64,000 nucleotides of DNA, taken from the NCBI RefSeq assembly GCF_040892545.1, contig NZ_CP156079.1:4375501-4439500 (forward strand). The letters run 5' to 3'. The first letter of the stretch is position 1, and each line of letters begins with the position of its first letter. Shown here in pieces: positions 27,321 to 35,719 of this stretch. The notes beneath the pieces are model-generated. The model was not told where the DNA came from. It saw only the letters and a list, made by a program, of their open reading frames with translations, and did no database searches. The position numbers and the translations under genes were made by a program. The DNA comes from Paracidovorax avenae (lineage in GTDB: Bacteria > Pseudomonadota > Gammaproteobacteria > Burkholderiales > Burkholderiaceae_C).

Positions 27321-28202
27321 ATGCTGCCTTCCGAACCGCCGCTGCCCTGTCCATTCAGTGCCGGCACAGGCCGCCCGGGCTTCGCGGTTCCCCCCGGAAC
27401 CTGCGATTGCCACATGCACTTTTTCAGCGATGCGGCCCAGCCCGTCCCGGGAGCCGTGGTGACGCCCCCGGAAGCGACGCTTGCGCACTACCGCCGGCTC
27501 CAGGCGCGGCTGGGCATGTCGAGGTATGTCCTCGTCCAGCCCTCCACCTACGGCCTGGACAACCGGCTGATGCTGGCGGCCCTGGCCGGCAGCGGCGGGA
27601 ACGCCCGTGGCGTCGCCGTGGTCGATGACCGCGTGGCGCCCGGCACGCTCGCCCGCATGCACGAGGCCGGCGTCCGCGGCGTGCGCTTCAACCTGGTGCA
27701 GCACGGGGCGACGACGGCCGCGATGCTGGAACCCGTCGCGCAAGCCATCGCACCGCTGGGGTGGCATGTGCAGATCCATGTGCCGCAGGGTGACCTCATC
27801 GCCCTGGCGCCCCGGCTGCAGGGGCTCGGCGTGCCCGTGGTCATCGACCACTTCGGCCGGTTGATGGAGCACCCGGAACTCGCCCTGCAGACCTTCGACT
27901 GCATCCACCGGCTGCTGGGCAGCGGCACCGGATGGCTGAAGCTATCGGGCGCCTACATCGCGACCCGGCACGGCCGGTACGACGGGCTGGACCCGTATGT
28001 GCGGCGCCTCGCGGCGGAACACCCGGACCGGTTGCTGTGGGGTTCCGACTGGCCGCACGCCACGGAGACGGCGAAGCCCGACGACGCCGAACTCATGGAC
28101 CTGCTGCCGCGCTGGCTGCCCGACGCCTCCGCGCGGCACACCGTCCTCGTCCGGAATCCGGAAGCCCTGTACGGATTCGAACGCGCGGCGGCCGGGCCCT
28201 GA
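27321..28202 (+). CDS. Amidohydrolase, LigI-like (2-pyrone-4,6-dicarboxylate lactonase type)
   Basis: 293 residues, TIM-barrel amidohydrolase. HMH at 31-33 (context CDCHMHFF) and GSDWPH near residue 240, with its late aspartate, match the LigI/COG3618 group. LigI opens 2-pyrone-4,6-dicarboxylate to 4-oxalomesaconate. With the RraA-type aldolase and a dehydrogenase in the same run of genes, an aromatic-derived dicarboxylate pathway is the best reading. Other lactone substrates are possible. Weak ribosome-binding site (CCCCGGAA) upstream. Confidence 0.75.
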   Translation: MLPSEPPLPCPFSAGTGRPGFAVPPGTCDCHMHFFSDAAQPVPGAVVTPPEATLAHYRRLQARLGMSRYVLVQPSTYGLDNRLMLAALAGSGGNARGVAVVDDRVAPGTLARMHEAGVRGVRFNLVQHGATTAAMLEPVAQAIAPLGWHVQIHVPQGDLIALAPRLQGLGVPVVIDHFGRLMEHPELALQTFDCIHRLLGSGTGWLKLSGAYIATRHGRYDGLDPYVRRLAAEHPDRLLWGSDWPHATETAKPDDAELMDLLPRWLPDASARHTVLVRNPEALYGFERAAAGP

Positions 28203-28231
28203 ACCGCGCGGGAGCGGCGTGGACGATCGAT

Positions 28232-29959
28232 CTACTCGCTGGCCGTGACGAGCGGCTTGTAATGGTGCGGCAGGCGCATCAGCACCAGGTCCTTGCGGCG
28301 CACCACGCTGGTCGGGTAGCGGCTGCCCTCGGCGGAGCGGGTGTCGATGGACAGGCTGGCGACGCCTTCCGGCTCCCACACCAGCTTTTCCTGCCGCGGG
28401 AACTCGAAACTGTCGGGGCCGAAGACGCCGCTGCGCCCGCCATCGGGCGTGTTGGCGAACGCCAGATAGACGTTGTTCTCGCCGGCGCGTGCACGGTAGA
28501 GGTGCCAGTGGAGCGGATCGCTGCCGGTGGGGATCGGGTAGTTCTGCCGCACCGCGGAGCCCGCATGCGCGCCGGTGAATCGCCCGCCCTGCGCCGCGGG
28601 GCAGGCGATGATGTCGCACCCCTCGAGCGCCAGCACGCGGCCCGCCTCCGGAAAGCTCGCGTCGTGGCCGATGAGCAGGCCCAGGCGGCCGAGCGGCGTG
28701 TCGTGCACCGCCCAGCGCTCGCCGGGCGTGGCCCAGGAACGGTCCTGCTGCGTCAGGTGCAGCTGGCGATAGATGCCGATGCGCCCTTCGGGCCCGGCCA
28801 GCACCGCGCTGTTGTAGAGCCTGTCGCCATCGCGTTCGGCAAAACCCACCACCAGGTAGAGGCCGAGCCGCATCGCGATGTGCACGACCGCATCCACGGT
28901 CTCGCCGTCGGCCGGCACGGCGCTCCGGGCGGGGTCGTGCAGCCCCGTCAGGGCCCGTTCGGGGAACACCACCAGTTCCGCCCCGTCGCGCTGCCGGGCT
29001 TCTTCGGCCCAGTGGGCGATGGCGGCCAGGTTGTCGCCGGCCTCCGGCTGCGGCGCGCACTGGGCCACCGAAACCACCGATTGCCGGCCCGGCGGCAGCG
29101 GGCGGTGCCCATAGAGGCGGAAGAAATCCGACGGGTTCCACAGGAAGGTGTTGGTCATCAGCGCGGGATAGTGCGCCGGCTGGCGCTGCGCGATCACCGG
29201 CTCGCCCAGGAACTCGCGGGCACGGCTGCGGGCCGGGTCGATCTGCGCGTAGCAGATGCCGTCGCCGTCATCGACCGCGGCCAGGATTTCGCCATCGGGC
29301 GCGATCACGCAACTGCCGCCGCTGAACTGCACGGTGCGCTCCAGGCCCCAGCGATTGCTCTCGACCAGGTAGCAGCCGTTCTCGGCCGCGCGAGTGATCC
29401 AGTACGGGGCCGGCGTGCGCTCGGCCAGCCAGTTGCTGATGTGGCAGATCACGTCGGCGCCGCCCAGCGCGCCCAGCCGCGCCGTCTCGATGAAGTGGAT
29501 GTCCATGCAGACCAGCAGGGCGATGCGGCCCAGCGGCGTATCGAACACCGCGTGGCCCAGGTCGCCGGGGGCGGCCCATTTCGGCTCGGAGATGTACGAA
29601 TGGCTCTTGCGGTGCACGCCGACGACGCCGCCGGGGCCGATCAGCACCGCGCTGTTGTAGTAGAGGTGGGTGGACGGGTCCACCTCCGGCATGCCGACGA
29701 CGATGTGGCAATCGCGCGCGCGGGCCAGCGCGGCGAAGCGTTCGGTGGTGGGGCCCGGGATCGGCTCGACCACCGGTGCCACCTCGTCGCGGTCGTGCCA
29801 GCAGTAGCCGGTGGTGCCCATCTCGGGCGTGACGACCAGGCGCGCCCCGGCCGCGGCGGCCTCTTCCACCAGGGCGAGCAGGGCCTGCACATTGCGTTCC
29901 TTGGCATTCAGGACCGGTTCGAACTGGACGGCGGCGGCGGTAAAGGGTGAAGGGACCAT
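28232..29959 (-). CDS. Nitrilase/amidase-family fusion: active domain plus degenerate domain
   Basis: 575 residues, two carbon-nitrogen hydrolase domains. The first (about 5-275) has the full triad E46 (TPEMGTTGY), K118 (HRKSH) and C151 (LLVCMDIHF). The second (about 293-570) keeps E334 (FPERALTG) but has Q399 where the lysine should be (YRQLHL) and G431 where the cysteine should be (LLIGHDASFPE), so it cannot work by the family mechanism. It is the last gene after urtE (57-base gap). It probably hydrolyses the amide or nitrile brought in by the upstream transporter; the second domain may be structural or regulatory. Confidence 0.85.
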   Translation of the reverse strand: MVPSPFTAAAVQFEPVLNAKERNVQALLALVEEAAAAGARLVVTPEMGTTGYCWHDRDEVAPVVEPIPGPTTERFAALARARDCHIVVGMPEVDPSTHLYYNSAVLIGPGGVVGVHRKSHSYISEPKWAAPGDLGHAVFDTPLGRIALLVCMDIHFIETARLGALGGADVICHISNWLAERTPAPYWITRAAENGCYLVESNRWGLERTVQFSGGSCVIAPDGEILAAVDDGDGICYAQIDPARSRAREFLGEPVIAQRQPAHYPALMTNTFLWNPSDFFRLYGHRPLPPGRQSVVSVAQCAPQPEAGDNLAAIAHWAEEARQRDGAELVVFPERALTGLHDPARSAVPADGETVDAVVHIAMRLGLYLVVGFAERDGDRLYNSAVLAGPEGRIGIYRQLHLTQQDRSWATPGERWAVHDTPLGRLGLLIGHDASFPEAGRVLALEGCDIIACPAAQGGRFTGAHAGSAVRQNYPIPTGSDPLHWHLYRARAGENNVYLAFANTPDGGRSGVFGPDSFEFPRQEKLVWEPEGVASLSIDTRSAEGSRYPTSVVRRKDLVLMRLPHHYKPLVTASE

Positions 29960-30016
29960 GAAAGGGCTCCTGTGGATGGAAAACGGAGGAAAAGCGGGAG
30001 GGGGTGCGGAGCCGGC

Positions 30017-30709
30017 TCAGATGGTCATGTAGCGATCGACCACCGCATCGGTCAGGTCGGCGACCGGGCCGGCGACCGCGATCGCGCCCTTCTCCAGCAT
30101 GGCGAAGCTGCTGGCCACGCGGCGGGCGAAACCGATGTTCTGCTCCACCAGCACCATGGTCATGCCCAGCTCGGCATTCAGGCGCACGATGGCGGCCTCG
30201 ATCTCCTGCACGACCGAGGGCTGGATGCCTTCGTTCGGCTCATCGAGCAGCATCACCTTGGGTGCGGCGGCGAGCGCCCGGGCGATGGCCAGCTGCTGCT
30301 GCTGGCCGCCGGAGAGCACGCCGCCGGGGCGGTCGAGGTTCGCGGCCAGGTAGGGAAACAGCTCCAGCGCCAGCGGCGGCACCTCGCGCGGCCCCTGGCG
30401 CGCGAAGGCGCCCATCAGGATGTTCTGACGCACGGTGAAATCGGGAATGATCTCGCGACCCTGCGGCACGTAGGCGATGCCGGCGCGCGCACGCAGGTGG
30501 GTGGGCTGCGCGGCGATGTCGGCGCCGTCCAGCAGGATGGATCCCGTGCTGTGCACCAGGCTGCCGACCAGGGTGCGCAGCAGCGTGGTCTTGCCCATGC
30601 CGTTGCGCCCGAGCACGGCCGTGACCTGGCCGGCCGGTACCCGCAGGTCGATGCCGTGCAGCGCATGGCTGCGCCCGTAATAGCTGTGGACGTTCTTCAG
30701 TTCTAGCAT
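30017..30709 (-). CDS. urtE: UrtE/LivF-type ABC transporter ATP-binding protein
   Basis: 230 residues. Walker A GRNGMGKT, signature LSGGQQQQLAIARAL and Walker B VMLLDEPNEGIQPS are present. The NEGIQPS wording is typical of UrtE. The start overlaps the end of urtD by seven bases. It forms the ATPase pair with UrtD on the cytoplasmic face of the permease. The substrate may be urea or a short amide; context with amiC/amiR favours amides. Confidence 0.85.
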   Translation of the reverse strand: MLELKNVHSYYGRSHALHGIDLRVPAGQVTAVLGRNGMGKTTLLRTLVGSLVHSTGSILLDGADIAAQPTHLRARAGIAYVPQGREIIPDFTVRQNILMGAFARQGPREVPPLALELFPYLAANLDRPGGVLSGGQQQQLAIARALAAAPKVMLLDEPNEGIQPSVVQEIEAAIVRLNAELGMTMVLVEQNIGFARRVASSFAMLEKGAIAVAGPVADLTDAVVDRYMTI

Positions 30710-31461
30710 GGCGTGCTGATCCCGTGTGAACCCAGGTACGCCTCGCGCACCCGGGGATCGCGTTCGATGGCCTCCACGTCGCCCTCGGCCAGCACCTTGC
30801 CCAGGTGCAGCACGGTGATGCGCTCGGCGATCTCGCGCACGAAAGCCATGTCGTGCTCCACCACCAGGATGGTGTGGCGGCCGCGCAGGGCCTTGAGGAT
30901 TTGCGAGGTGCGCAGCGTCTCGGCCTGCGTCATGCCCGCCGTGGGCTCGTCGAGCAGCAGCACCTGCGGCTTCTGGGCGATCAAGAGGCCCAGCTCCAGC
31001 CACTGCGTCTGCCCGTGGCTCAGGAATGCGGCCTGCAGGTGCTGCTCGGCCTCCAGGCCGGTCAGTGCCAGGATCTCGTCGATCTGCGCCTCGGCCGCGC
31101 CGCCGAAGCGAAAGCGCAGGTTGCGCAGGATCGAGCGCTCGCGGCAGCTGGCCACGCGCAGGTTGTCGCGCACGCTCAGCTCCCGGAACACGCTGGGAAT
31201 CTGGAACTTGCGGCCGATGCCGGCGCGCGCCACCCGGTACTCGGGCCAGTGCGTGATGTCGCGGCCGTACAGCCGGATGCGGCCCTGGGTGCTGGCCGTC
31301 TTGCCGGAGACGAGGTCCATCAGCGTGGTCTTGCCGGCACCGTTGGCGCCCAGCAGGACCCGCAGCTCGCCTTCGTGCACGGTGAGCGATACGCCGTCCA
31401 CGGCCTTGAAGCCGCCGAAGCGCACGCCGATGTCGTCCAATTGCAGTGCGACCTGTGTCAT
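30703..31461 (-). CDS. urtD: UrtD/LivG-type ABC transporter ATP-binding protein
   Basis: 252 residues. Walker A is GANGAGKT and Walker B VLLLDEPTAGM. The signature region reads LSHGQTQWLELG instead of LSGGQ, as is usual in UrtD. The start ATG overlaps the UrtC stop by four bases. It partners UrtE. All five transporter genes lie in one transcript. Confidence 0.85.
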   Translation of the reverse strand: MTQVALQLDDIGVRFGGFKAVDGVSLTVHEGELRVLLGANGAGKTTLMDLVSGKTASTQGRIRLYGRDITHWPEYRVARAGIGRKFQIPSVFRELSVRDNLRVASCRERSILRNLRFRFGGAAEAQIDEILALTGLEAEQHLQAAFLSHGQTQWLELGLLIAQKPQVLLLDEPTAGMTQAETLRTSQILKALRGRHTILVVEHDMAFVREIAERITVLHLGKVLAEGDVEAIERDPRVREAYLGSHGISTPC

Positions 31462-32621
31462 GCGGCCTCCCGGGCGGGAAGAACGGGCGCGGGCTCCGCG
31501 GCCTGCGGGGCTTTCGCGGCGCGCGCGGCAGGGCCGCGGCGGCGTGCCAGCAGGTCGTGCCCCCAGCCCGCGATGCCCTTGGGCAGATACAGCACCACCA
31601 GCACGAAGACCAGTCCCACGACCACCTTCCATGCCTCCACCAGGGCCGGCGTCTCGCTGGCCGTGGCCTCCAGCAGGTTGATCAGGATGGCGCCCAGGCA
31701 GGCCCCCAGCAGGGACGACCGGCCGCCCACCGCGGCCCACACCACCATGCTGATGGAGAACGCCAGGTCCATGAAGCTGGGCGAGGCGAACTCGGCCACC
31801 ACCACGTAGAGCATGCCGGCCACGGCGGCGATGCCGGCCGACAGCGTGAAGAAGAAGGTCTGGTAGTGCGCCACGTCGAAGCCCAGGTAGCGGGCGCGCT
31901 GCGGGTCTTCGCCCGCGGCCTTCAGGATCAGGCCCGCGCGGGTGGCCACCAGCAGCCGGGTGCCCACCAGGACCACCGCCAGGGTGCCCGCGACGAGGTA
32001 GTAGGCCGGCAGGCCGAACGGATCGAACTCCAGTCCGCCGATGCGCAGCCAGGCCAGGTCGGTCAGGCCGTTGAAGCCATTGGTGAGCGGCTGTGCATCG
32101 ACCAGCAGCAGGCGCACCAGCAGCACCACCGCGAGCGTGATGATCGAGACGAAGACGCCGGCGATCCGCTTGCGGAACGCCACCACGCCCAGCAGGAAGG
32201 CGACCGCCATCGGCAGCAGCAGCCCCATCGCCAGGCCGAAGCCCTGGTGCTGGAACGGCTGCCACAGGAACGCGCCGCGGTTGATGCAGCACAGATCGAC
32301 GACGGCGCCGGGCTCGGCGTTGGACAGCATGAAATCGGGCACCGGGCCGTGCGCCCCCGGCTGCTGGCTGGCGGGGCTCGCGAGCTTCAGGGCCATGGCG
32401 AGCATGTACGCGCCCAGCCCGAAGAACAGGCCCTGCCCCAGGTTGAGGATGCCGGCATAGCCCCAGCCCAGGGCGATGGCCACGCCCAGCATGCCGTATA
32501 CCAGGTACTTGGCGATGCGGTTGAGCCAGAAGGCATCGAGCACCAGCGGGGCCAGGGCCACGAGCAGGAGGAAGGCACCGTAGGCGGCGAGGGTCGCGCG
32601 CCGGTCGAAGGAGGCAGTCAT
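31458..32621 (-). CDS. urtC: UrtC/LivM-type ABC transporter permease
   Basis: 387 residues with about nine to ten membrane helices. YAGILNLGQGLFFGLGAYML and the long hydrophilic insert before FRKRIAGVFVSIITLA are UrtC features. The C-terminal tail after the last helix is Ala/Pro/Arg-rich and cytosolic. It starts four bases after the end of urtB. Confidence 0.85.
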   Translation of the reverse strand: MTASFDRRATLAAYGAFLLLVALAPLVLDAFWLNRIAKYLVYGMLGVAIALGWGYAGILNLGQGLFFGLGAYMLAMALKLASPASQQPGAHGPVPDFMLSNAEPGAVVDLCCINRGAFLWQPFQHQGFGLAMGLLLPMAVAFLLGVVAFRKRIAGVFVSIITLAVVLLVRLLLVDAQPLTNGFNGLTDLAWLRIGGLEFDPFGLPAYYLVAGTLAVVLVGTRLLVATRAGLILKAAGEDPQRARYLGFDVAHYQTFFFTLSAGIAAVAGMLYVVVAEFASPSFMDLAFSISMVVWAAVGGRSSLLGACLGAILINLLEATASETPALVEAWKVVVGLVFVLVVLYLPKGIAGWGHDLLARRRGPAARAAKAPQAAEPAPVLPAREAA

Positions 32622-32625
32622 GGAT

Positions 32626-33519
32626 TCAGCGCCCTTTGAAAGAGAAAAGCCCCTGCGGCCGCACGACGATGAGCAGGATCACCAGGCCGAAGACCACGGC
32701 CCGTCCCACGATGTCGTTGGACAGCGTGGCGATCACGCCGTTGACCTCGCCCAGCACGCCGGCGGTCACCACCGCGCCCAGCAGGCTGCCCAGGCCGCCC
32801 GCCACCACGACGAGGAAGCCGTCCACCACCAGGGTGGTGCCCATGTCGGGCGAGACGGTCTTGAAGCCCGCCACCAGCACCCCGGCGACACCCGCCAGGC
32901 CCGCGCCGAAGGCGAAGGTCCAGGCGTTGACGCGCTGCACATCGATGCCGCACGCAGCGGCCATGCGCGGGTTGCGGATGATCGCGCGCACCTGCATGCC
33001 GATGGTGGTGCGGTAGAGGAGGAACCAGGTGCCGAGCGTGAGCACGGCGGTGCTCGCCACGATGAATGCGCGGTAGGCGTTGATGGCCACCCCGCCCACC
33101 TGCACGACACCCTGCAGCATCTCCGGCACCGGCAGGTTCTGCAGCCCGGGCCCCAGGCCCTGCACGTGAATGCCGAAAAAGCTCAGCCCCCCTTCGAGCC
33201 GCACCGCCTGCTGCACCAGGATCGCCACGCCCCAGGTCGCCAGCAGCGTGTCGGGCAGGCGTCCGTAGAGCCTGCGCACCACGCAGCGCTCGATCAGCAG
33301 GCCCAGCAGCGCGGCGCTGGCGAAGGCCAGCGGGATCGAGGCGACCAGCCCCCAGCCGAGCCAGATCTGCGCGAGAACGGCGGTGTAGGCGCCCACCATG
33401 ATCATTTCCCCGTGGGCCATGTTGATCACGCCCATGGCGCCGTAGGTGATGACCAGCCCCAGCGCCACCAGCAGCAATATCGCGCCCACGCTCAGGCCGA
33501 TGAAGAAGACATCCAGCAT
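32626..33519 (-). CDS. urtB: UrtB/LivH-type ABC transporter permease
   Basis: 297 residues, inner membrane, with the family opening GLVITYGAMGVINMAHGEMI followed by about seven further helices. Together with UrtC it makes the channel. Sixty-seven bases separate it from urtA, a gap with no obvious hairpin. Confidence 0.85.
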   Translation of the reverse strand: MLDVFFIGLSVGAILLLVALGLVITYGAMGVINMAHGEMIMVGAYTAVLAQIWLGWGLVASIPLAFASAALLGLLIERCVVRRLYGRLPDTLLATWGVAILVQQAVRLEGGLSFFGIHVQGLGPGLQNLPVPEMLQGVVQVGGVAINAYRAFIVASTAVLTLGTWFLLYRTTIGMQVRAIIRNPRMAAACGIDVQRVNAWTFAFGAGLAGVAGVLVAGFKTVSPDMGTTLVVDGFLVVVAGGLGSLLGAVVTAGVLGEVNGVIATLSNDIVGRAVVFGLVILLIVVRPQGLFSFKGR

Positions 33520-33586
33520 ATGGTTCCCATGGAAGGATGGCGGGCGCCGCCGCGCCGGGTGGCGCGGCCGCAGGGCGCCCGGGAGC

Positions 33587-34834
33587 TCAGGACTTGACGT
33601 TCACCGCACCCTTGGTGGTGCACATCAGGTTGGTATCGGTCTCGCCGTAGGCGAAATACGGCAGCGGCCGCACGGGCTTCGGCGCGGCATCCACCACCTT
33701 GCTCTGCCCGTCGGCCTGCCACTGGCCGATGCGCGGCGTGACCCAGGCATGCAGGCTCTCCGGGTCGATCAGCACCTTGCCGCCGGGCGCGTCGTACGAC
33801 TGGCCGCCGATGTGGGCGCGGATCGCATCGGCCGTCGCGGACTTGCCGGCCTCGACCGCCTGCTTCCACAGGAACACCTGGAAGTACGCCGCCTCCAGCG
33901 AGTGGTAGGTCACGGCCTTCGGATCGTTGACGAACTTGCGGTAGCGCTCCACGAACGACTTGTTGGCCGGCGTGTCGATCGACATGAAATACGGCACGGA
34001 CGTGTAGCTGCCGGCGGCGTATTCGGCCCCCATCGCGGCGATCTCGATCTCGCCGGTCACGGTGGCGCAGATCGGCACGGCGGCCTGCGACATCCCCTGG
34101 TTCTTGTATTCGCGGTAGAAGGCGATGATCGAGTCGCCCACCACGTTGGACAGCACGGCATCGGCCCCCGACTCCTTGATCTTGCGCACCATGCTGGCCC
34201 ACTCGGAGTGGCCGAGCTCGAGGTATTCGTCGCCCACCCATTGCGCGCCCGCCTGCTCGATCAGCTTCTTGCTGACCTTGGCCATCTCGCGGGGATAGAC
34301 ATAGTTGGAGCCGACGATGAAGATCTTCTTCTTGCCCAGCTTGTTGACCATCCACGGGATGTAGTTGCCCAGCTGCTGGTTGGCCACGGCGCCGCTGTAC
34401 ACCACGTTCTTGGAGCACTCGAAGCCTTCGTAGTGCGTCTGGTAGAACAGCATCGCATTGCGGCGTTCGAACACCGGCAGCACCGCCTTGCGGCTCGCGG
34501 AGGTGTGGCAGCCGAACACCGTGGAGATGCGGTCGCGCACCACCAGCTTGGAGGCCTTCTCGTTGAAGATCTTCGGGTCGGATGCACCGTCTTCCACCAC
34601 CACTTCGACCTTGCGGCCCATCACGCCGCCGGCGGCGTTGATTTCGGCCACGGCCATCAGCACGCCGTTGGCGAGCATCTTCTCCACGATGGAGAGGCCT
34701 CCGGTCTGGGAATACAGGGCACCGACCTTGATGGTCTCGGCGGCCTGGGCGGAGCGCATCCAGGCGGGCGTTGCGAGCGCGGCCGCGGTGGCGGCGGAAG
34801 AGGCGAGGAGACGACGGCGTGTCGTGTTCGGCAT
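33587..34834 (-). CDS. urtA: UrtA-like periplasmic binding protein (amide/urea)
   Basis: 415 residues. A twin-arginine-like leader (NTTRRRLLASS, then AQAA) precedes a type-1 periplasmic binding fold: KVGALYSQTGGLS, EINAAGGVMGRKVE and FGCHTSASRKAVLPVFE. It closely resembles the cytosolic AmiC encoded upstream, which suggests both bind the same or similar ligand. The ATG at 34834 is picked because the upstream extension has no signal-peptide character. An intrinsic terminator sits about 100 bases upstream in its leader. Confidence 0.85.
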   Translation of the reverse strand: MPNTTRRRLLASSAATAAALATPAWMRSAQAAETIKVGALYSQTGGLSIVEKMLANGVLMAVAEINAAGGVMGRKVEVVVEDGASDPKIFNEKASKLVVRDRISTVFGCHTSASRKAVLPVFERRNAMLFYQTHYEGFECSKNVVYSGAVANQQLGNYIPWMVNKLGKKKIFIVGSNYVYPREMAKVSKKLIEQAGAQWVGDEYLELGHSEWASMVRKIKESGADAVLSNVVGDSIIAFYREYKNQGMSQAAVPICATVTGEIEIAAMGAEYAAGSYTSVPYFMSIDTPANKSFVERYRKFVNDPKAVTYHSLEAAYFQVFLWKQAVEAGKSATADAIRAHIGGQSYDAPGGKVLIDPESLHAWVTPRIGQWQADGQSKVVDAAPKPVRPLPYFAYGETDTNLMCTTKGAVNVKS

Positions 34835-34935
34835 GGCGGATCCTTGTTGACAGGGCGGCGCAGGCATGGAGCGCACCGCCGGATTGATGAACCGGGACGA
34901 AGCAGAACCAGCCGACAGCACTGTCGGGCGCAGGC

Positions 34936-34978
34936 AAAAAAAAACCTCCAGGCGCGGGATGAACCGCTCCGGGAGGCT
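34936..34978 (-). terminator. Leader attenuator (intrinsic terminator) before urtA
   Basis: On the minus strand, CCTCC (34976-34972) and GGAGG (34949-34945) close a stem with an inner GCGG/CCGC helix around a six-base loop, followed by nine T residues (34944-34936). It lies between amiR and urtA, so transcription entering from amiCR would stop here unless antiterminated. AmiR-type ANTAR proteins act on just such leaders. Readthrough would switch on urtABCDE and the nitrilase. Confidence 0.8.
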
Positions 34979-34993
34979 TCATTGCCTGGGCCT

Positions 34994-35014
34994 GGCAAGC
35001 GTTGACCGCTTGCC
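34994..35014 (-). promoter_or_regulatory. Upstream hairpin of the urtA leader (possible ANTAR hairpin 1)
   Basis: A perfect eight-base stem (GGCAAGCG with CGCTTGCC) with a five-base loop ends 17 bases before the leader terminator. ANTAR target RNAs carry two tandem hairpins, the second overlapping the terminator. The layout fits, but the usual six-base loops with A1 and G4 are not evident, so binding is unproven. Confidence 0.4.
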
Positions 35015-35105
35015 GGACCAACCGCGTCATGGCCTGTGAACAGGGGATGCCGCAGTCACCACACCGTCAATTCAAATTGCGATGCGGTGCCGTATTTATA
35101 TCGGC

Positions 35106-35705
35106 TCATGCGGAAGATTTCAATAGCGATTCCATGTGGATGATCGAATTCGCGATGTCGTCCATCGGCACCCGCTTGGCCATGGCCTGCTCCCGGATCG
35201 TCTGGTAGGCCGCCGCCTCGTCCAGTTGCCGGGTCACCATCAGGATGGTCTTGGCGCGGCTGATGGTCTGGTCGCTCAGGATCTTGCGGCGCAGCTTGCG
35301 GTTTTCCTTGGCCAGCGCCTGGCGCTCGGTCCAGAGGCTGCGCGCGGTCACCAGCGTGGCCAGCAGGCCCAGCGGCTTGATCGGCTTCTGCACCACCGCC
35401 AGGGCCCCGCTCTCCAGCACCATCTGCAGCGTGCCGGGATCCTCGTAGTTGACGATCGCGATCACCGTCGGCCGCGGCTGCGGCAGGGCCTTGAGGAATG
35501 CCGTCGTGGCCGCCCTCTCCTCGCCGTCGATCAGCAGGAACAGCACGTCGGTGTTGTTGGCCGGGGCCGTAGGCATGGGCCACACCGAACTGACCAGGCA
35601 GCCGATGCGCCGCATGTGCCCGATCAGGGCCGCGCCCTCCTCGTCGGGCGGATGCACGACCACCACCTTCAGCTCGAGCAGTTCGCGCAACTTGGCAACA
35701 GACAT
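35106..35705 (-). CDS. amiR: AmiR-like ANTAR antitermination regulator
   Basis: 199 residues. An N-terminal receiver-like domain and a linking coiled coil (RQALAKENRKLRRKILSDQ) lead to a C-terminal ANTAR domain starting TISRAKTILMVTRQLDEAAA. This is the AmiR layout, in which the receiver is not phosphorylated and is held by AmiC until an amide binds. The gene lies 14 bases after amiC. It probably antiterminates the leaders before urtA and before amiC itself. Confidence 0.85.
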   Translation of the reverse strand: MSVAKLRELLELKVVVVHPPDEEGAALIGHMRRIGCLVSSVWPMPTAPANNTDVLFLLIDGEERAATTAFLKALPQPRPTVIAIVNYEDPGTLQMVLESGALAVVQKPIKPLGLLATLVTARSLWTERQALAKENRKLRRKILSDQTISRAKTILMVTRQLDEAAAYQTIREQAMAKRVPMDDIANSIIHMESLLKSSA

Positions 35706-35719
35706 CCTGCCTCCTGCTG

